This document shows positions 49,227-58,474 of a stretch of 64,000 nt of DNA, in pieces; position 1 is the stretch's first letter, and each line of letters opens with the position of its first letter. This DNA is from Rhodanobacter sp. Soil772 (GTDB lineage Bacteria; Pseudomonadota; Gammaproteobacteria; Xanthomonadales; Rhodanobacteraceae). The stretch lies in the NCBI RefSeq assembly GCF_001428385.1, contig NZ_LMSK01000002.1:650704-714703 (forward strand), in the 5' to 3' direction. Made by a program: the position numbers and the translations under genes. Below the pieces are notes generated by a model that did not search any database, was not told where the DNA came from, and was given only the letters and a program-made list of their open reading frames with translations.

Positions 49227-51287
49227 ATGACACCCAGCGACCCTGGCCGCCTGCTCATCCCGCGCACCCTGTGGCTGGGGATGGTTGCCGTCTTTGTCTT
49301 CCTGGTGTTCCGCAACAGCGGGCTCGGCCCGTCGGTACTGGGTGACGAGTGGACCTACAGCCTCTACAGCCGGCTGCTTCCGTTGTCGCAGGCGCAGGTG
49401 CCCTCGTTCCTCTACTTCCTGATCTATCGCAGCAGCAACGTATGCGGCGCTGACTTCATGGACTGCGTACGCGTGCTCAATGCGGGATTTTTCGTGGCGG
49501 CAGCGCCTTTCGTCTTCATGCTGGCGCGGCGGTACATGCAGATTGGCCTGGCGCTGCTGCTGACGTTGGCCAGCCTGCTCGGGCCGGTGTCCACCTATAC
49601 CGCGTTCTTCATGCCCGAGGCGATGTACTTCTTCCTGTTCTGGGTGTTTGCGTGGCTGGTGCTGGCGATCGCGCCGCGGGCGTCAGCGCGCAACGGCCTG
49701 ATCGTCGGCGCGCTGCTCGGCGTGATGTGCCTGGTGAAACTGCACGCACTGTTCCTGGTGGGCGGCTACTGCATCTACCTGCTGGCGACGGGAGCGCTGG
49801 GCTGCGGCCCAGCGCGGCTCCACGGTACATGGCAGGGCATCGTCGCTGCGCTGCTGGCGTTCCTGGCGGTGCGGCTTGGCCTGGGTTACCTGATCGCCGG
49901 TCGTCAAGGCCTGGATCTGCTGGGTGGATTCTATGCGGCACAGGCCAACGGCAGTTTCCGTCATCCCGACTTGGGCTCGCTGCTGCATTACGGTGCGCGG
50001 TCGCTGTTCGGCCATGGCCTGGCGCTGGTCGTGTTGTACGCGGTGCCACTGGCGTGTCTGTTCCAGCTGCAACGCATTCCTGCCGACAACGATGCCGCTT
50101 CGGGCGACCGGCAACGGCTGATGGCGTTCAGCCTGGCCATGTTGTCGGTGCTGGTGGCAGTGACGGTGTACTTCACGGCAAACGTTCCGGATGGAAATCC
50201 GCTGGAAGCACTGCGCCGCCTGCACATGCGCTACTACGATTTCGCACTGCCGCTGCTCTACCTGGTGGCCGGCGCATGGATCCACGACGATACGCCACCC
50301 ACCCGTGGCCACGTGCTCAGGCACGCCGCCGCCGTACTGGTCGTGGGTGGACTGTCGGTTCTTGCCGCGTGGTACCACTTCCGTGGCTTCGCCCCCAACC
50401 GCATCGATGCACCGGAGCTTTACGGGGCCGTGGTCGACCCGCATTTCTTCCATGTGATCAGTGCACTGGGACTGGGCATCCTGGCGATGTGGGCCATCAG
50501 CCGGCGGCTGGGCACGATCCTGTACGCATGGATCTTCGTGCCGGTATTCGCCCTGGGCGCGTCGCACCTGGTCGCCCGTGAAGCGGCGCAGCGGAGAACC
50601 CCGGACACTTACGACACGGCGGCGCGCACGCTACGGGCGCTGCTTCCGTTGCAGCGTTCGGGAGTGGTGATCTTCGGCGACGACATCTTCAAGCTGGCGC
50701 AGGCACAGTTCCAGCTGGATGCCGCGGACACCACGATCGTGCCGCTGCAACCTGGCCAGCCCATCGACGCGGGCAGGTTCCCCATCGGCAGCAGATGGGC
50801 ACTGGTGGTCGGCGTGCATCCGATGCAGGCCGTGTCCCTGTCGGCACAGGATTTCGGCGGCTTCGCGCTGTATCGGCTGCCGGCGCCGTTCCACATCGAT
50901 TTCAGCGACAACAGCCCGGACCTGGGGGCGGTGCAGGGCCTTTCCGGCGTCGAGGGTTTCGGCCGCTGGTCCGACTCCGACGAGGTGGTACTGCACTTCA
51001 CCCGGCCGCTGCCGGCTTCGGCCAGCCTGCGTCTGACCGCCTCCGCCTACGGTCCCAATGCCGGCAGGCCATTCGCCATGACGCTCGGTGACGAGACACA
51101 AACCTTCACCCTCACCGAACAACAGCAGTCCATACAGCTGCGCTTCCACAACCCGCGCGCGCTCGACCGCCTGCGCATCGTGGTACCTGCCGCCACCTCG
51201 CCGCTGGCGCTCGGCAAGAGCAGCGACGAACGGCGATTGGGCATCGCCCTGACCAGCCTGGACGTCGAGGCGACAACGGGCAAGTGA
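49227..51287 (+). CDS. Polytopic glycosyltransferase-like membrane protein with C-terminal beta domain
   Basis: 686 aa. About 11-12 hydrophobic segments in the first 470 residues, with the early periplasmic acidic motif GDEWTYSLYSR after helix 1, as in GT-C type transferases that use polyprenyl-phosphate sugars. The C-terminal about 110 residues (GLSGVEGFGRWSD, LTASAYGPNAG, SDERRLGIALTSLDV) form a soluble beta domain that recalls the DUF7024-type module seen on phosphoglycerol/glycosyl transferases (from memory). It would modify an envelope glycan; acceptor and donor are unknown. A sulfotransferase gene follows 206 bp downstream. Confidence 0.7.
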   Translation: MTPSDPGRLLIPRTLWLGMVAVFVFLVFRNSGLGPSVLGDEWTYSLYSRLLPLSQAQVPSFLYFLIYRSSNVCGADFMDCVRVLNAGFFVAAAPFVFMLARRYMQIGLALLLTLASLLGPVSTYTAFFMPEAMYFFLFWVFAWLVLAIAPRASARNGLIVGALLGVMCLVKLHALFLVGGYCIYLLATGALGCGPARLHGTWQGIVAALLAFLAVRLGLGYLIAGRQGLDLLGGFYAAQANGSFRHPDLGSLLHYGARSLFGHGLALVVLYAVPLACLFQLQRIPADNDAASGDRQRLMAFSLAMLSVLVAVTVYFTANVPDGNPLEALRRLHMRYYDFALPLLYLVAGAWIHDDTPPTRGHVLRHAAAVLVVGGLSVLAAWYHFRGFAPNRIDAPELYGAVVDPHFFHVISALGLGILAMWAISRRLGTILYAWIFVPVFALGASHLVAREAAQRRTPDTYDTAARTLRALLPLQRSGVVIFGDDIFKLAQAQFQLDAADTTIVPLQPGQPIDAGRFPIGSRWALVVGVHPMQAVSLSAQDFGGFALYRLPAPFHIDFSDNSPDLGAVQGLSGVEGFGRWSDSDEVVLHFTRPLPASASLRLTASAYGPNAGRPFAMTLGDETQTFTLTEQQQSIQLRFHNPRALDRLRIVVPAATSPLALGKSSDERRLGIALTSLDVEATTGK

Positions 51288-51493
51288 TGGCGATGGCGTA
51301 CGGGCCGGGAGCCGTCCGCGCGTCTGTACAGCAGGTCGGATTCGAGAAAATAGCGGCGGGCCAGTGCGCCCCGGCCAGGGCATCGCGCTGGCCGGCCGGG
51401 TCAATTCCAGTGTTCCGCTGCCACATACGGGCATGCGAGACTCGTCCCTGCTGCGGCGATCGCCCGGCCTGAGCGACTGGCAGACGCCACGGG

Positions 51494-52492
51494 ATGAATG
51501 ACATGCCCTCGTTGATCGGACGGCTGAAGCGGAGGCTGCGTGCGCAGTCGTTGCGGCCGTCGACCACTCCACAGATGCCTGCTGAACCCATCCAGCAGCC
51601 TCTCGACGACCATCTTGACCCGACCCGGACCTGCCGCCGGATCGCCGGCCAGGGCCTTTTCGTCATCGGCGCCGCCAGAACGGGCACCACGATCCTGCAG
51701 AACGCCCTGAACGATACCGACGATATTTTCCTGTTCGGCGAACCCGGCTTTCACCGTGACCCCGGCAGCGCGGATTTCGCCGCGCGCTACAACGGTATGC
51801 ATCGCGCCTGGGGCAACCAGAAGAACAAGAGCAGCCACTGCCCCCACCTGTTCGAAACAGACGCCTGCTGGTGGATCTATCTTGCACGCTTGGCGGATCT
51901 ATACCGCCATGTCGGCTCGAAGATCGTCATCAACCCCGAGCATGCCGTGGCGGAATGCGGGCAGCTGTACGATTTCCATTGCCGGTATTTCTACGCGTCG
52001 CATTACATCTTCGCTTTCCGCAATCCGCTCGATGTGCTGCTGTCCACGCGAGGCCTGGCGCAGCTCAATGGGGGTCGGGTTGCCAGCCATGTCGAGGTGC
52101 TGCGCGGATTTTTCTCGATCGTGCAGTTGTACTTCCGTACCCTGCGCAATCTGCCGCATGTGCACGCGGTTTTCCACGAGGCCATCGATACCGGTGTGTT
52201 CGATGCCCTGCAAAAGGCGCTGACCGTCCCGTTGACCCGCGCCATGGGCTATTACGACCGCGACAAGATCCGCCATTACACACTGGAGCAAATCCCGCAG
52301 ATCCACCGGGCGCTCACCGCCGAGGCGATGGCGCTTTACGAGGATCTTCGGCGCGAGGCGCTGGCCGGTTTCGGACTCCTGCAGATCGAGCAGAACGACG
52401 GTCACCTCGACCCCGTCCACTTCACCGCGCTCGGACGCCTGTCGTGGCGCGTTACCCGCTTCCTCGACACGCTTGCCGATCGCGGCGACTAG
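51494..52492 (+). CDS. Sulfotransferase family protein
   Basis: 332 aa, cytoplasmic, no signal. The PAPS-binding 5'-phosphosulfate loop GAARTGTTI (59-67) and the 3'-phosphate motif FRNPLDVLLSTRG (about 175-187) identify the sulfotransferase fold. Related bacterial enzymes sulfate lipids or glycans. Codons include more A/T than in the ilv genes, but no sharp break is seen. Two possible starts (51494 and 51503). With the preceding glycosyltransferase-like gene it may act on a surface glycan, which is inference. Confidence 0.8.
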   Translation: MNDMPSLIGRLKRRLRAQSLRPSTTPQMPAEPIQQPLDDHLDPTRTCRRIAGQGLFVIGAARTGTTILQNALNDTDDIFLFGEPGFHRDPGSADFAARYNGMHRAWGNQKNKSSHCPHLFETDACWWIYLARLADLYRHVGSKIVINPEHAVAECGQLYDFHCRYFYASHYIFAFRNPLDVLLSTRGLAQLNGGRVASHVEVLRGFFSIVQLYFRTLRNLPHVHAVFHEAIDTGVFDALQKALTVPLTRAMGYYDRDKIRHYTLEQIPQIHRALTAEAMALYEDLRREALAGFGLLQIEQNDGHLDPVHFTALGRLSWRVTRFLDTLADRGD

Positions 52493-52511
52493 ACCGGATC
52501 CACGCAGAGCG

Positions 52512-53231
52512 TCACCCGCGCGGCGACGGCGCGCGCGCCAGCGCCCACACGTCCACCCGCTGCACGCCGGCGCGGCGCAGCACGCGGGCGCACTCGGCCA
52601 GGGTGGCGCCGGTGGTCATCACGTCGTCGAGGATCGCCACGTGCGCGGGCAGCGCAACGCCTTCGCGCACGGCGAACGCGCCGTGCACGTTGCGGCGGCG
52701 GGCGAGCGCGTCGAGTTCGGTCTGCGCCGCGGTGGAGCGCCGGCGCAGCAGCGCGTCGTGACGCAGCGGCACGCCGGCCGCACGTGCCAGTGGACGGGCC
52801 AGTTCCAGCGCCTGGTTGTAGCCGCGCCGGCGTAACCGGCTGTGATGCAGCGGCACGCTCAACAGCAATTGCGGCAGCCGGATCGGGCACGGCTCGCGCT
52901 GCCACAGCATCGACAACACGCGGCCGGCAGCGAGGTCGGCGTTGAACTTGTAGCGCGACTCCAGCCGATCCAGCGGCCAGCCGTAGCGGAACGGCGCCCA
53001 TGCCGCATCCCACGGCGGCAGGCGGCGCTGGCACTCGCCGCACAGCGCTGCCGGCACGGCCAGCGGCAGCGCGCAGCGGGCGCAGCAACTGCGGTTGCGC
53101 GGCAGTTCGGCCGCGCAGTCGGCGCACAGATCCACGCCGCCGGCGCCCGACGCGCCGCACAACAGACAGCGCAGCGGCAGCACCCAGCGCTGCAGTACTT
53201 GCCATGATTGGAGCAGACTTGCCTTGCCCAT
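52512..53231 (-). CDS. comF: ComF/GntX family amidophosphoribosyltransferase-like protein
   Basis: 239 aa from the ATG at 53231. N-terminal zinc-ribbon-like cysteines (CLLC at 22-25, CADC at 36-39, CARC and CGEC further on), then the phosphoribosyltransferase domain with ILDDVMTTGAT (PRPP loop) and RRGYNQALELA. ComF proteins take part in DNA uptake and recombination; GntX in gluconate use. The upstream longer frame is Arg/Trp-rich and not conserved. Divergent from the nitrite-reductase-like fusion gene. Confidence 0.9.
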   Translation of the reverse strand: MGKASLLQSWQVLQRWVLPLRCLLCGASGAGGVDLCADCAAELPRNRSCCARCALPLAVPAALCGECQRRLPPWDAAWAPFRYGWPLDRLESRYKFNADLAAGRVLSMLWQREPCPIRLPQLLLSVPLHHSRLRRRGYNQALELARPLARAAGVPLRHDALLRRRSTAAQTELDALARRRNVHGAFAVREGVALPAHVAILDDVMTTGATLAECARVLRRAGVQRVDVWALARAPSPRG

Positions 53232-53392
53232 GCGCACCCCGTTCCCTCCCCGAGTCGCCTGATGGTAGCGGCAACCCGCCCGGCGGAGGTCGCGCCCATC
53301 TGACCTCGCGGTCGTACACTCGGCCACTGGCCACCACCATGGTAGCGACACGGCTTCGTCCATCGCCCTTCATTCGCTCCCGGAGGTTTCGC

Positions 53393-55369
53393 ATGACCGC
53401 ACCAGATGACAGATCCACTCCCTCGACTTGGCCGGCGGTCGCCGGCACCGCCCTGCGCGTGGCCTTCGGCATCATCTGGGTGGTCGGCGCCGCGCTGACT
53501 TGGACCGACGATTTCGCCAGCCACTACGTGGGCTACCTGCACAATGCCGCCACTGGGCAACCGGCGTGGTCGGCGTGGTGGTTCCAGCTGTGGATCGATC
53601 TGGTGACGCCGCACGCGAGCTTCTTCGTATGGGCCACGCGTATCGCCGAGACGGCGCTGGCGCTGGCGTTGCTGCTGGGCTTCGCGCGCAAGATCACCTA
53701 CGTCGTCGGCATCCTGTTCAGCCTGCTGGTCTGGAGCACCGCCGAGGGTTTTGGCGGGCCCTACTCGGTGGGCGCGAACAACATCGGTGCGGCGATCAGC
53801 TACGTGCTGATCTTCGCCGCGCTGATCGTCATCAACCTGCGTGCCGGCCCCAGCCCCTACAGCCTCGACTACCTGATCGAGGGCCGCTGGCCGGGCTGGC
53901 GGAAATTTTCCGAGTGGAACGCGAATGCACCGCTCGACCGTGTGAAGCGCCTGCCCTGGCACATGCAGGCGCCGGCACTGGCCGGCGTGTTGCTGCTGGT
54001 GGCGCTGCTGCTGGCCGGCCTGCACAGCGCATTGAACGTGAAATCGGCCAGCCCCGAAGCCGCCGCCGCCGCGGTGACGCCGCTGTCGCTGGCTTCGACC
54101 CAGCCCATCGGCAAGGCCCGCGACGCCCGCCTGCCGCCGCTGACCGCGGGCGACAGCGCTGAGGTGAACATCAGCGTCTCCGACGATACGGTGGAGATCG
54201 CCAGCGGCGTGCGGTACCAGGCCTGGACCTTCGGCAAGAGCGTACCCGGCCCGGTGATCCACGTACGCCAGGGGCAGACGGTGAACGTGGTGCTGACCAA
54301 CCACGGCACCATGCAACACTCGATCGACTTCCACTCCGCGATCACTCCGCCCAACCTGCACTACGCGGACATCATGCCGGGCGAGTCGATCAGGTTCTCG
54401 TTCGTGGCCAAGGTGCCGGGCGCCTTCCTCTACCACTGCGGCACTCCGCCGGTGCTGCTGCATATCGGCAACGGCATGTACGGCGCGATCATCGTCGACC
54501 CGGCCACGCCACTGCCGCCGGCCGCCGAGAGCTACGTGCTGGTGCAGGGCGAGTGGTACACCCAGCAGGTGTCCGGCACGCTGATGGCGGGCAATTACGA
54601 GAAGATGCAGCAGATCCGTCCGGACGAAGTGGTGTTCAATGGCGCCGCGTTCCAGTACGCCGCCCACCCGCTGACCGCCAAGCCGGGCGACCTGGTGCGC
54701 CTGTACGTGGTCAACGCCGGCCCGAATTTGTGGAGCGCCTTCCACGTGATCGGCGCGATCTTCGACAAGGTCTACCCCGACGGCAACCCGGCCGAGGCGA
54801 TTTCCGGCGTCTCCACTTATACGGTGGGGCCGGGCGAGGGCGCGGTGTTCGACCTCACCCTCGATGAAGCGGGCAAGTATCCGTTCGTGGATCATTCGAT
54901 GGCGCACGCGGTGCTGGGCGCGCAAGGCATTCTGCTGGTGGCGGCGCCGGGCGAGGCGCTGGCGGCGCCGACCGTCTCCAAGGCACCGGTGGACGCAAAC
55001 GCCGCACCGCCGCCGGCCACCGGTCCGTACAAGTTCGACGCCGCGCACGGCGCCCAGCTCTTTGCCACCTATTGCGCGGCCTGCCACCAGGCCACCGGCA
55101 TGGGCCTGCCCGGCGCGTTTCCGCCGCTCAAGGGCAACGCCGCGGTGCTGGACGCCGACCCTGCCAAACACCTTGACGTGATCCTGCACGGCCTGCAGGG
55201 CATCGCCATCGACGGTGTCAGCTACCCCAGCGCGATGCCGCCGTTCGCCGCCAGCCTCAACGATGCGGACATCGCCGACATCGCCAACCACGAGCGCATC
55301 TCCTGGGGCAACCAGGGCAAACCGGTGACCGCCGAACAAGTGAAGGCGGCACGCGCAGCCGGCAAATAA
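53393..55369 (+). CDS. DoxX-like membrane domain fused to copper nitrite reductase and cytochrome c
   Basis: 658 aa, start with CGGAGG. Three parts. (1) Residues about 15-150: four membrane helices like DoxX/DoxD proteins (FGIIWVVGAALTW, AEGFGGPYSVGANNIG), plus a fifth helix at 194-212. (2) About 235-520: two cupredoxin domains of NirK type with type-1 copper ligands His309, Cys349, His357 and Met362, type-2 ligands His314, His348 and His501, and catalytic Asp312 and His451. The short Cys-to-His spacing (8) recalls class II NirK. (3) About 545-640: cytochrome c with CAACH (561-565) and Met615. It should reduce nitrite to NO at the periplasmic face, fed by its own heme. No FNR- or NnrR-like box was seen. 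Nitrite as substrate is inferred from ligand conservation. Confidence 0.8.
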   Translation: MTAPDDRSTPSTWPAVAGTALRVAFGIIWVVGAALTWTDDFASHYVGYLHNAATGQPAWSAWWFQLWIDLVTPHASFFVWATRIAETALALALLLGFARKITYVVGILFSLLVWSTAEGFGGPYSVGANNIGAAISYVLIFAALIVINLRAGPSPYSLDYLIEGRWPGWRKFSEWNANAPLDRVKRLPWHMQAPALAGVLLLVALLLAGLHSALNVKSASPEAAAAAVTPLSLASTQPIGKARDARLPPLTAGDSAEVNISVSDDTVEIASGVRYQAWTFGKSVPGPVIHVRQGQTVNVVLTNHGTMQHSIDFHSAITPPNLHYADIMPGESIRFSFVAKVPGAFLYHCGTPPVLLHIGNGMYGAIIVDPATPLPPAAESYVLVQGEWYTQQVSGTLMAGNYEKMQQIRPDEVVFNGAAFQYAAHPLTAKPGDLVRLYVVNAGPNLWSAFHVIGAIFDKVYPDGNPAEAISGVSTYTVGPGEGAVFDLTLDEAGKYPFVDHSMAHAVLGAQGILLVAAPGEALAAPTVSKAPVDANAAPPPATGPYKFDAAHGAQLFATYCAACHQATGMGLPGAFPPLKGNAAVLDADPAKHLDVILHGLQGIAIDGVSYPSAMPPFAASLNDADIADIANHERISWGNQGKPVTAEQVKAARAAGK

Positions 55370-55384
55370 CGCCACCGGGCACCA

Positions 55385-55429
55385 CCGCTTCGTCAACCTT
55401 ATGCATGGCTTTGCAGGTTGACGAAGCGG
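55385..55429. promoter_or_regulatory. Perfect 15-bp palindrome upstream of bioB, BirA-operator-like
   Basis: Arms ccgcttcgtcaacct (55385-55399) and aggttgacgaagcgg (55415-55429), 15-nt centre, 43 nt before bioB. The core GTCAACC ... GGTTGAC resembles the BirA operator (TTGTAAACC, about 15-16 nt, GGTTTACAA). It could also act as terminator of the preceding gene. Confidence 0.6.
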
Positions 55430-55472
55430 CAGGGGCCACCCACACTGCGCGGCCTCTGCCCTGGAGTCCGTC

Positions 55473-56513
55473 ATGCCAGTTCCCCTTCGCCACGACTGGA
55501 CACGCGACGAGGTCGTCGCGCTGTTCGCCCTGCCGTTCAACGAGCTGCTGCACCGCGCGCACACGGTGCACCGCGAGCACCACGACCCGAACGCGGTGCA
55601 GGTGTCGACCCTGCTGTCGATCAAGACCGGCGGTTGCCCCGAGGATTGCGCCTACTGCCCGCAGGCGGCGCGCTACGATACCGGCGTGACCGCGCAGAAG
55701 CTGATGGACATCGACGACGTGCTGGAACGCGCCCGCGCCGCCAAGGCTGCCGGCGCCAGCCGTTTCTGCATGGGCGCAGCCTGGCGCGGCCCGAAGGACC
55801 GCGACATTCCCAAGGTCGCCGCGATCGTGCATGCAGTGAAGGAACTGGGCCTGGAAACCTGCGCCACCCTGGGCCTGCTCGGCGACGGCCACGCGCAGGC
55901 GCTGAAGGACGCCGGTCTCGACTACTACAACCACAACATCGACACCGCGCCGGAGTTCTACGGCGAGATCATCCACACCCGCGAATACCGCGACCGCCTG
56001 GAAACGCTGGAGCAGGTGCGCGACGCCGGCCTGAAGACCTGTTGCGGCGGCATCGTCGGCATGGGCGAGACGCGCGAACAGCGCGCCGGCCTGCTGCAGG
56101 CGCTGGCCAACCTGCCCGAGCATCCGCACTCGGTGCCGATCAACCAGCTGGTGCCGGTGCCCGGCACGCCGCTGGGCGACGCCGAGCCGCTCGACCCGTT
56201 CGAATTCGTGCGCGCGATTGCGGTGGCACGGATCCTGATGCCGTTGTCGATCGTGCGCCTGTCCGCCGGCCGCCAGCAGATGGACGATGCGGTGCAGGCG
56301 CTGTGCTTCTTCGCCGGCGCCGGCTCGATCTTCTACGGCGAGAAGCTGCTGACCACCGGCAACCCCGACGTGGAGGCGGACCGCGCGCTGTTCCGTCGGC
56401 TCGACCTGCATCCGATGGAGGTCGTCGAGCAGGCCGGCACGGCGCATGCCGGCATCCTCGAAAGCGACGCCGCCGGCTGCGGACAAGGCTGTGGCTGCAG
56501 TGCAGCGGCCTGA
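55473..56513 (+). CDS. bioB: Biotin synthase
   Basis: 346 aa radical-SAM enzyme that inserts sulfur into dethiobiotin. SAM-cluster cysteines Cys55, Cys59 and Cys62 (CPEDCAYC), [17 protein letters not shown] and the later Arg in VRLSAGR that supports the 2Fe-2S cluster. Extra Cys residues at the C-terminus (CGQGCGC) look like a metal-binding tail seen in some BioB proteins. First gene of the biotin unit, with GGAG 5 nt upstream; bioF begins inside its 3' end. Confidence 0.96.
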   Translation: MPVPLRHDWTRDEVVALFALPFNELLHRAHTVHREHHDPNAVQVSTLLSIKTGGCPEDCAYCPQAARYDTGVTAQKLMDIDDVLERARAAKAAGASRFCMGAAWRGPKDRDIPKVAAIVHAVKELGLETCATLGLLGDGHAQALKDAGLDYYNHNIDTAPEFYGEIIHTREYRDRLETLEQVRDAGLKTCCGGIVGMGETREQRAGLLQALANLPEHPHSVPINQLVPVPGTPLGDAEPLDPFEFVRAIAVARILMPLSIVRLSAGRQQMDDAVQALCFFAGAGSIFYGEKLLTTGNPDVEADRALFRRLDLHPMEVVEQAGTAHAGILESDAAGCGQGCGCSAAA

Positions 56514-57705
56514 CCTGCTCGAACGCATGGCCGTCCAGACGGCCGAACGCAAACGCGCCAATCTGTTGCGCCGGCTGCGCACGATCGACCACGTCGACGG
56601 CCCGTGGCTGGAAAGCGGCAGCCAGCGCCTGCTGTCGTTCTGCAGCAACGACTACCTCGGCCTGGCGCAACACCCGCAGCTGATCGGCGCGCTCATCCGC
56701 GCGGCGCGCGAGGAAGGCGTCGGCAGCACGTCGGCGCACCTGATCTGCGGCCACCGCACCGCGCACGCGGAACTGGAGGAGGCGCTGGCCGCCTGGACCG
56801 GGCGCGAGCGGGCGCTGCTGTTCTCCACCGGCTACCTGGCCAACCTCGGTGTGCTGCAGGCGCTGCTGGCACGCGGCGACGTGTGCGTGCAGGACAAGCT
56901 CAACCACGCCTGCCTGCTCGACGGCGCCAAGCTCAGCGGCGCCGAACTGAAGCGTTATCCGCACGCCGACATGGCGGCGGCGGCGCGCCAGCTGGCGGCG
57001 AATCCCGACGCCGCCGCGCTGCTGGCCACCGACGGCGTGTTCAGCATGGACGGCGACGTCGCGCCGCTGTGCGAGCTGGCGCAACTGTGCGCACGCGAGC
57101 GCGCCACCTTCATGGTCGACGACGCCCACGGGCTCGGCGTGTTCGGCGAGCACGGCGCCGGCAGCCTCAGCGCCGCGAACCTGAGCCAGCACGACGTGCC
57201 GCTGCTGATGGCCACGCTGGGCAAGGCGCTCGGCTGCAGTGGCGCGTTCGTGGCCGGTCCGGCCGCGCTGATCGAGGGCCTGATCCAGTTCGCGCGCCCG
57301 TACATCTACACCACCGCGATGCCGCCGGCGCTGGCCGCCGCCGCGCTTGAAGCCGTGCAGCTGGCGCAGTCCGAAGGTTGGCGGCGCGAGAAGCTCGCCG
57401 CGCTGATCGCCCGCTTCCGCCGCGGTGCCGCCGAACTCGGCCTGCCGCTGGCAGCGTCGGCCAGCGCGATCCAGCCGCTGCTGCTGGGCAGCGCCGAGGC
57501 CGCGCTGGCCGCGGCACAGGCACTGGAACGGCAAGGCCTGCTGGTGACCGCGATCCGCCCGCCGACCGTGCCCGCCGGCCAGGCGCGACTGCGCATCACG
57601 CTGTCGGCGGCGCATGAAGAAGCCCACGTCGACCGGCTGCTGGGCGCGCTGGAAACGCTGCATCTGACCGCGCCGCGCAAGGCTCCCTCGGGCGACCACG
57701 TATAA
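56500..57705 (+). CDS. bioF: 8-Amino-7-oxononanoate synthase
   Basis: 401 aa with a GTG start at 56500, overlapping bioB by 14 bp. It gives the family N-terminus (QRPDLLERM); an upstream ATG runs through the bioB end and the ATG at 56530 is less consistent. PLP enzyme joining pimeloyl-ACP and alanine. Lys242 (TLGKALG) binds PLP, His210 ([10 protein letters not shown]) stacks on it, and [22 protein letters not shown] are family motifs. A perfect -10 hexamer covers its stop codon. Confidence 0.95.
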   Translation: MQRPDLLERMAVQTAERKRANLLRRLRTIDHVDGPWLESGSQRLLSFCSNDYLGLAQHPQLIGALIRAAREEGVGSTSAHLICGHRTAHAELEEALAAWTGRERALLFSTGYLANLGVLQALLARGDVCVQDKLNHACLLDGAKLSGAELKRYPHADMAAAARQLAANPDAAALLATDGVFSMDGDVAPLCELAQLCARERATFMVDDAHGLGVFGEHGAGSLSAANLSQHDVPLLMATLGKALGCSGAFVAGPAALIEGLIQFARPYIYTTAMPPALAAAALEAVQLAQSEGWRREKLAALIARFRRGAAELGLPLAASASAIQPLLLGSAEAALAAAQALERQGLLVTAIRPPTVPAGQARLRITLSAAHEEAHVDRLLGALETLHLTAPRKAPSGDHV

Positions 57706-57706
57706 T
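57701..57706 (+). promoter_or_regulatory. Consensus -10 box (TATAAT) before trhO
   Basis: TATAAT overlaps the bioF stop codon and lies 27 nt before the trhO ATG. In such GC-rich DNA a perfect match is notable. No good -35 box at 16-18 nt. Confidence 0.4.
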
Positions 57707-57733
57707 CGCCGCCTGCTCCGCCGATTCCCCCGC

Positions 57734-58474
57734 ATGTCGATCGTCAACATTTCCGCCTACAAGTTCATCAGCCTGGACGACCTGCCTGCGCTGCGCGAGC
57801 GGCTGTTCGCGCGTTGCGAAGCGCTGGCATTGAAAGGCACGATCCTGATCGCGCCGGAAGGCATCAACCTGTTCCTGGCTGGCAGCCGTGCGCAGATCGA
57901 CAGCTTCATGGCCACCTTGCACGACGATCCGCGCTTCGCCGACATCGCGCCGAAGGAATCGTTGTCCGACGCGGTGCCGTTCGGCCGCCTGCGCGTGCGC
58001 CTGAAGCGCGAGATCATCACCATGCGCCTGCCCACAATCCGCCCCGAAGGCGGCCGCGCGCCGGCAGTGGACGCCGCCACCCTGCAGCGCTGGCTGGACC
58101 AGGGCCACGATGACGACGGCCGCGAAGTGCTGCTGCTGGATACGCGCAACGACTACGAGACCGACCTCGGCAAATTCCCGCAGGCGATCGACTACCGCCT
58201 TGCCAGCTTCACCGGTTTCCCCGCCGCGATCGCCACGGACCGCGCGCGCTACGCGGACAAGACCATCGTCTCGTACTGCACCGGCGGCATCCGCTGCGAG
58301 AAGGCCGCGCTGCACATGCAGGGCTTGGGCATGGAGCACGTCTACCAGCTCGACGGCGGCATCCTGAAGTACCTCGAACAAACCGACGGCGCGCATTGGC
58401 AAGGCGACTGCTTCGTGTTCGATGGACGCGGCGCGGTGGACAAGCGCCTGCTGCCCAGCGGGGATGGCGCATGA
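57734..58474 (+). CDS. trhO: tRNA uridine(34) hydroxylase (TrhO/YceA-like rhodanese)
   Basis: 246 aa. N-terminal ferredoxin-like YceA domain (KGTILIAPEGINLFLAG) and a rhodanese domain with the active-site loop CTGGIRCE (Cys182-Glu189), the signature of the TrhO/YceA group, which forms 5-hydroxyuridine at tRNA position 34 using oxygen or prephenate-linked routes. It is unusual in that it sits between bioF and bioH, overlapping bioH by ATGA. It could have its own promoter (TATAAT at 57701). A direct part in biotin synthesis is not indicated. Confidence 0.9.
   Translation: MSIVNISAYKFISLDDLPALRERLFARCEALALKGTILIAPEGINLFLAGSRAQIDSFMATLHDDPRFADIAPKESLSDAVPFGRLRVRLKREIITMRLPTIRPEGGRAPAVDAATLQRWLDQGHDDDGREVLLLDTRNDYETDLGKFPQAIDYRLASFTGFPAAIATDRARYADKTIVSYCTGGIRCEKAALHMQGLGMEHVYQLDGGILKYLEQTDGAHWQGDCFVFDGRGAVDKRLLPSGDGA

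Noticed and set aside
53232-53392. FNR/NnrR-type site before the nitrite-reductase-like gene
   Set aside because: No TTGAT-N4-ATCAA-like palindrome was found in this region.
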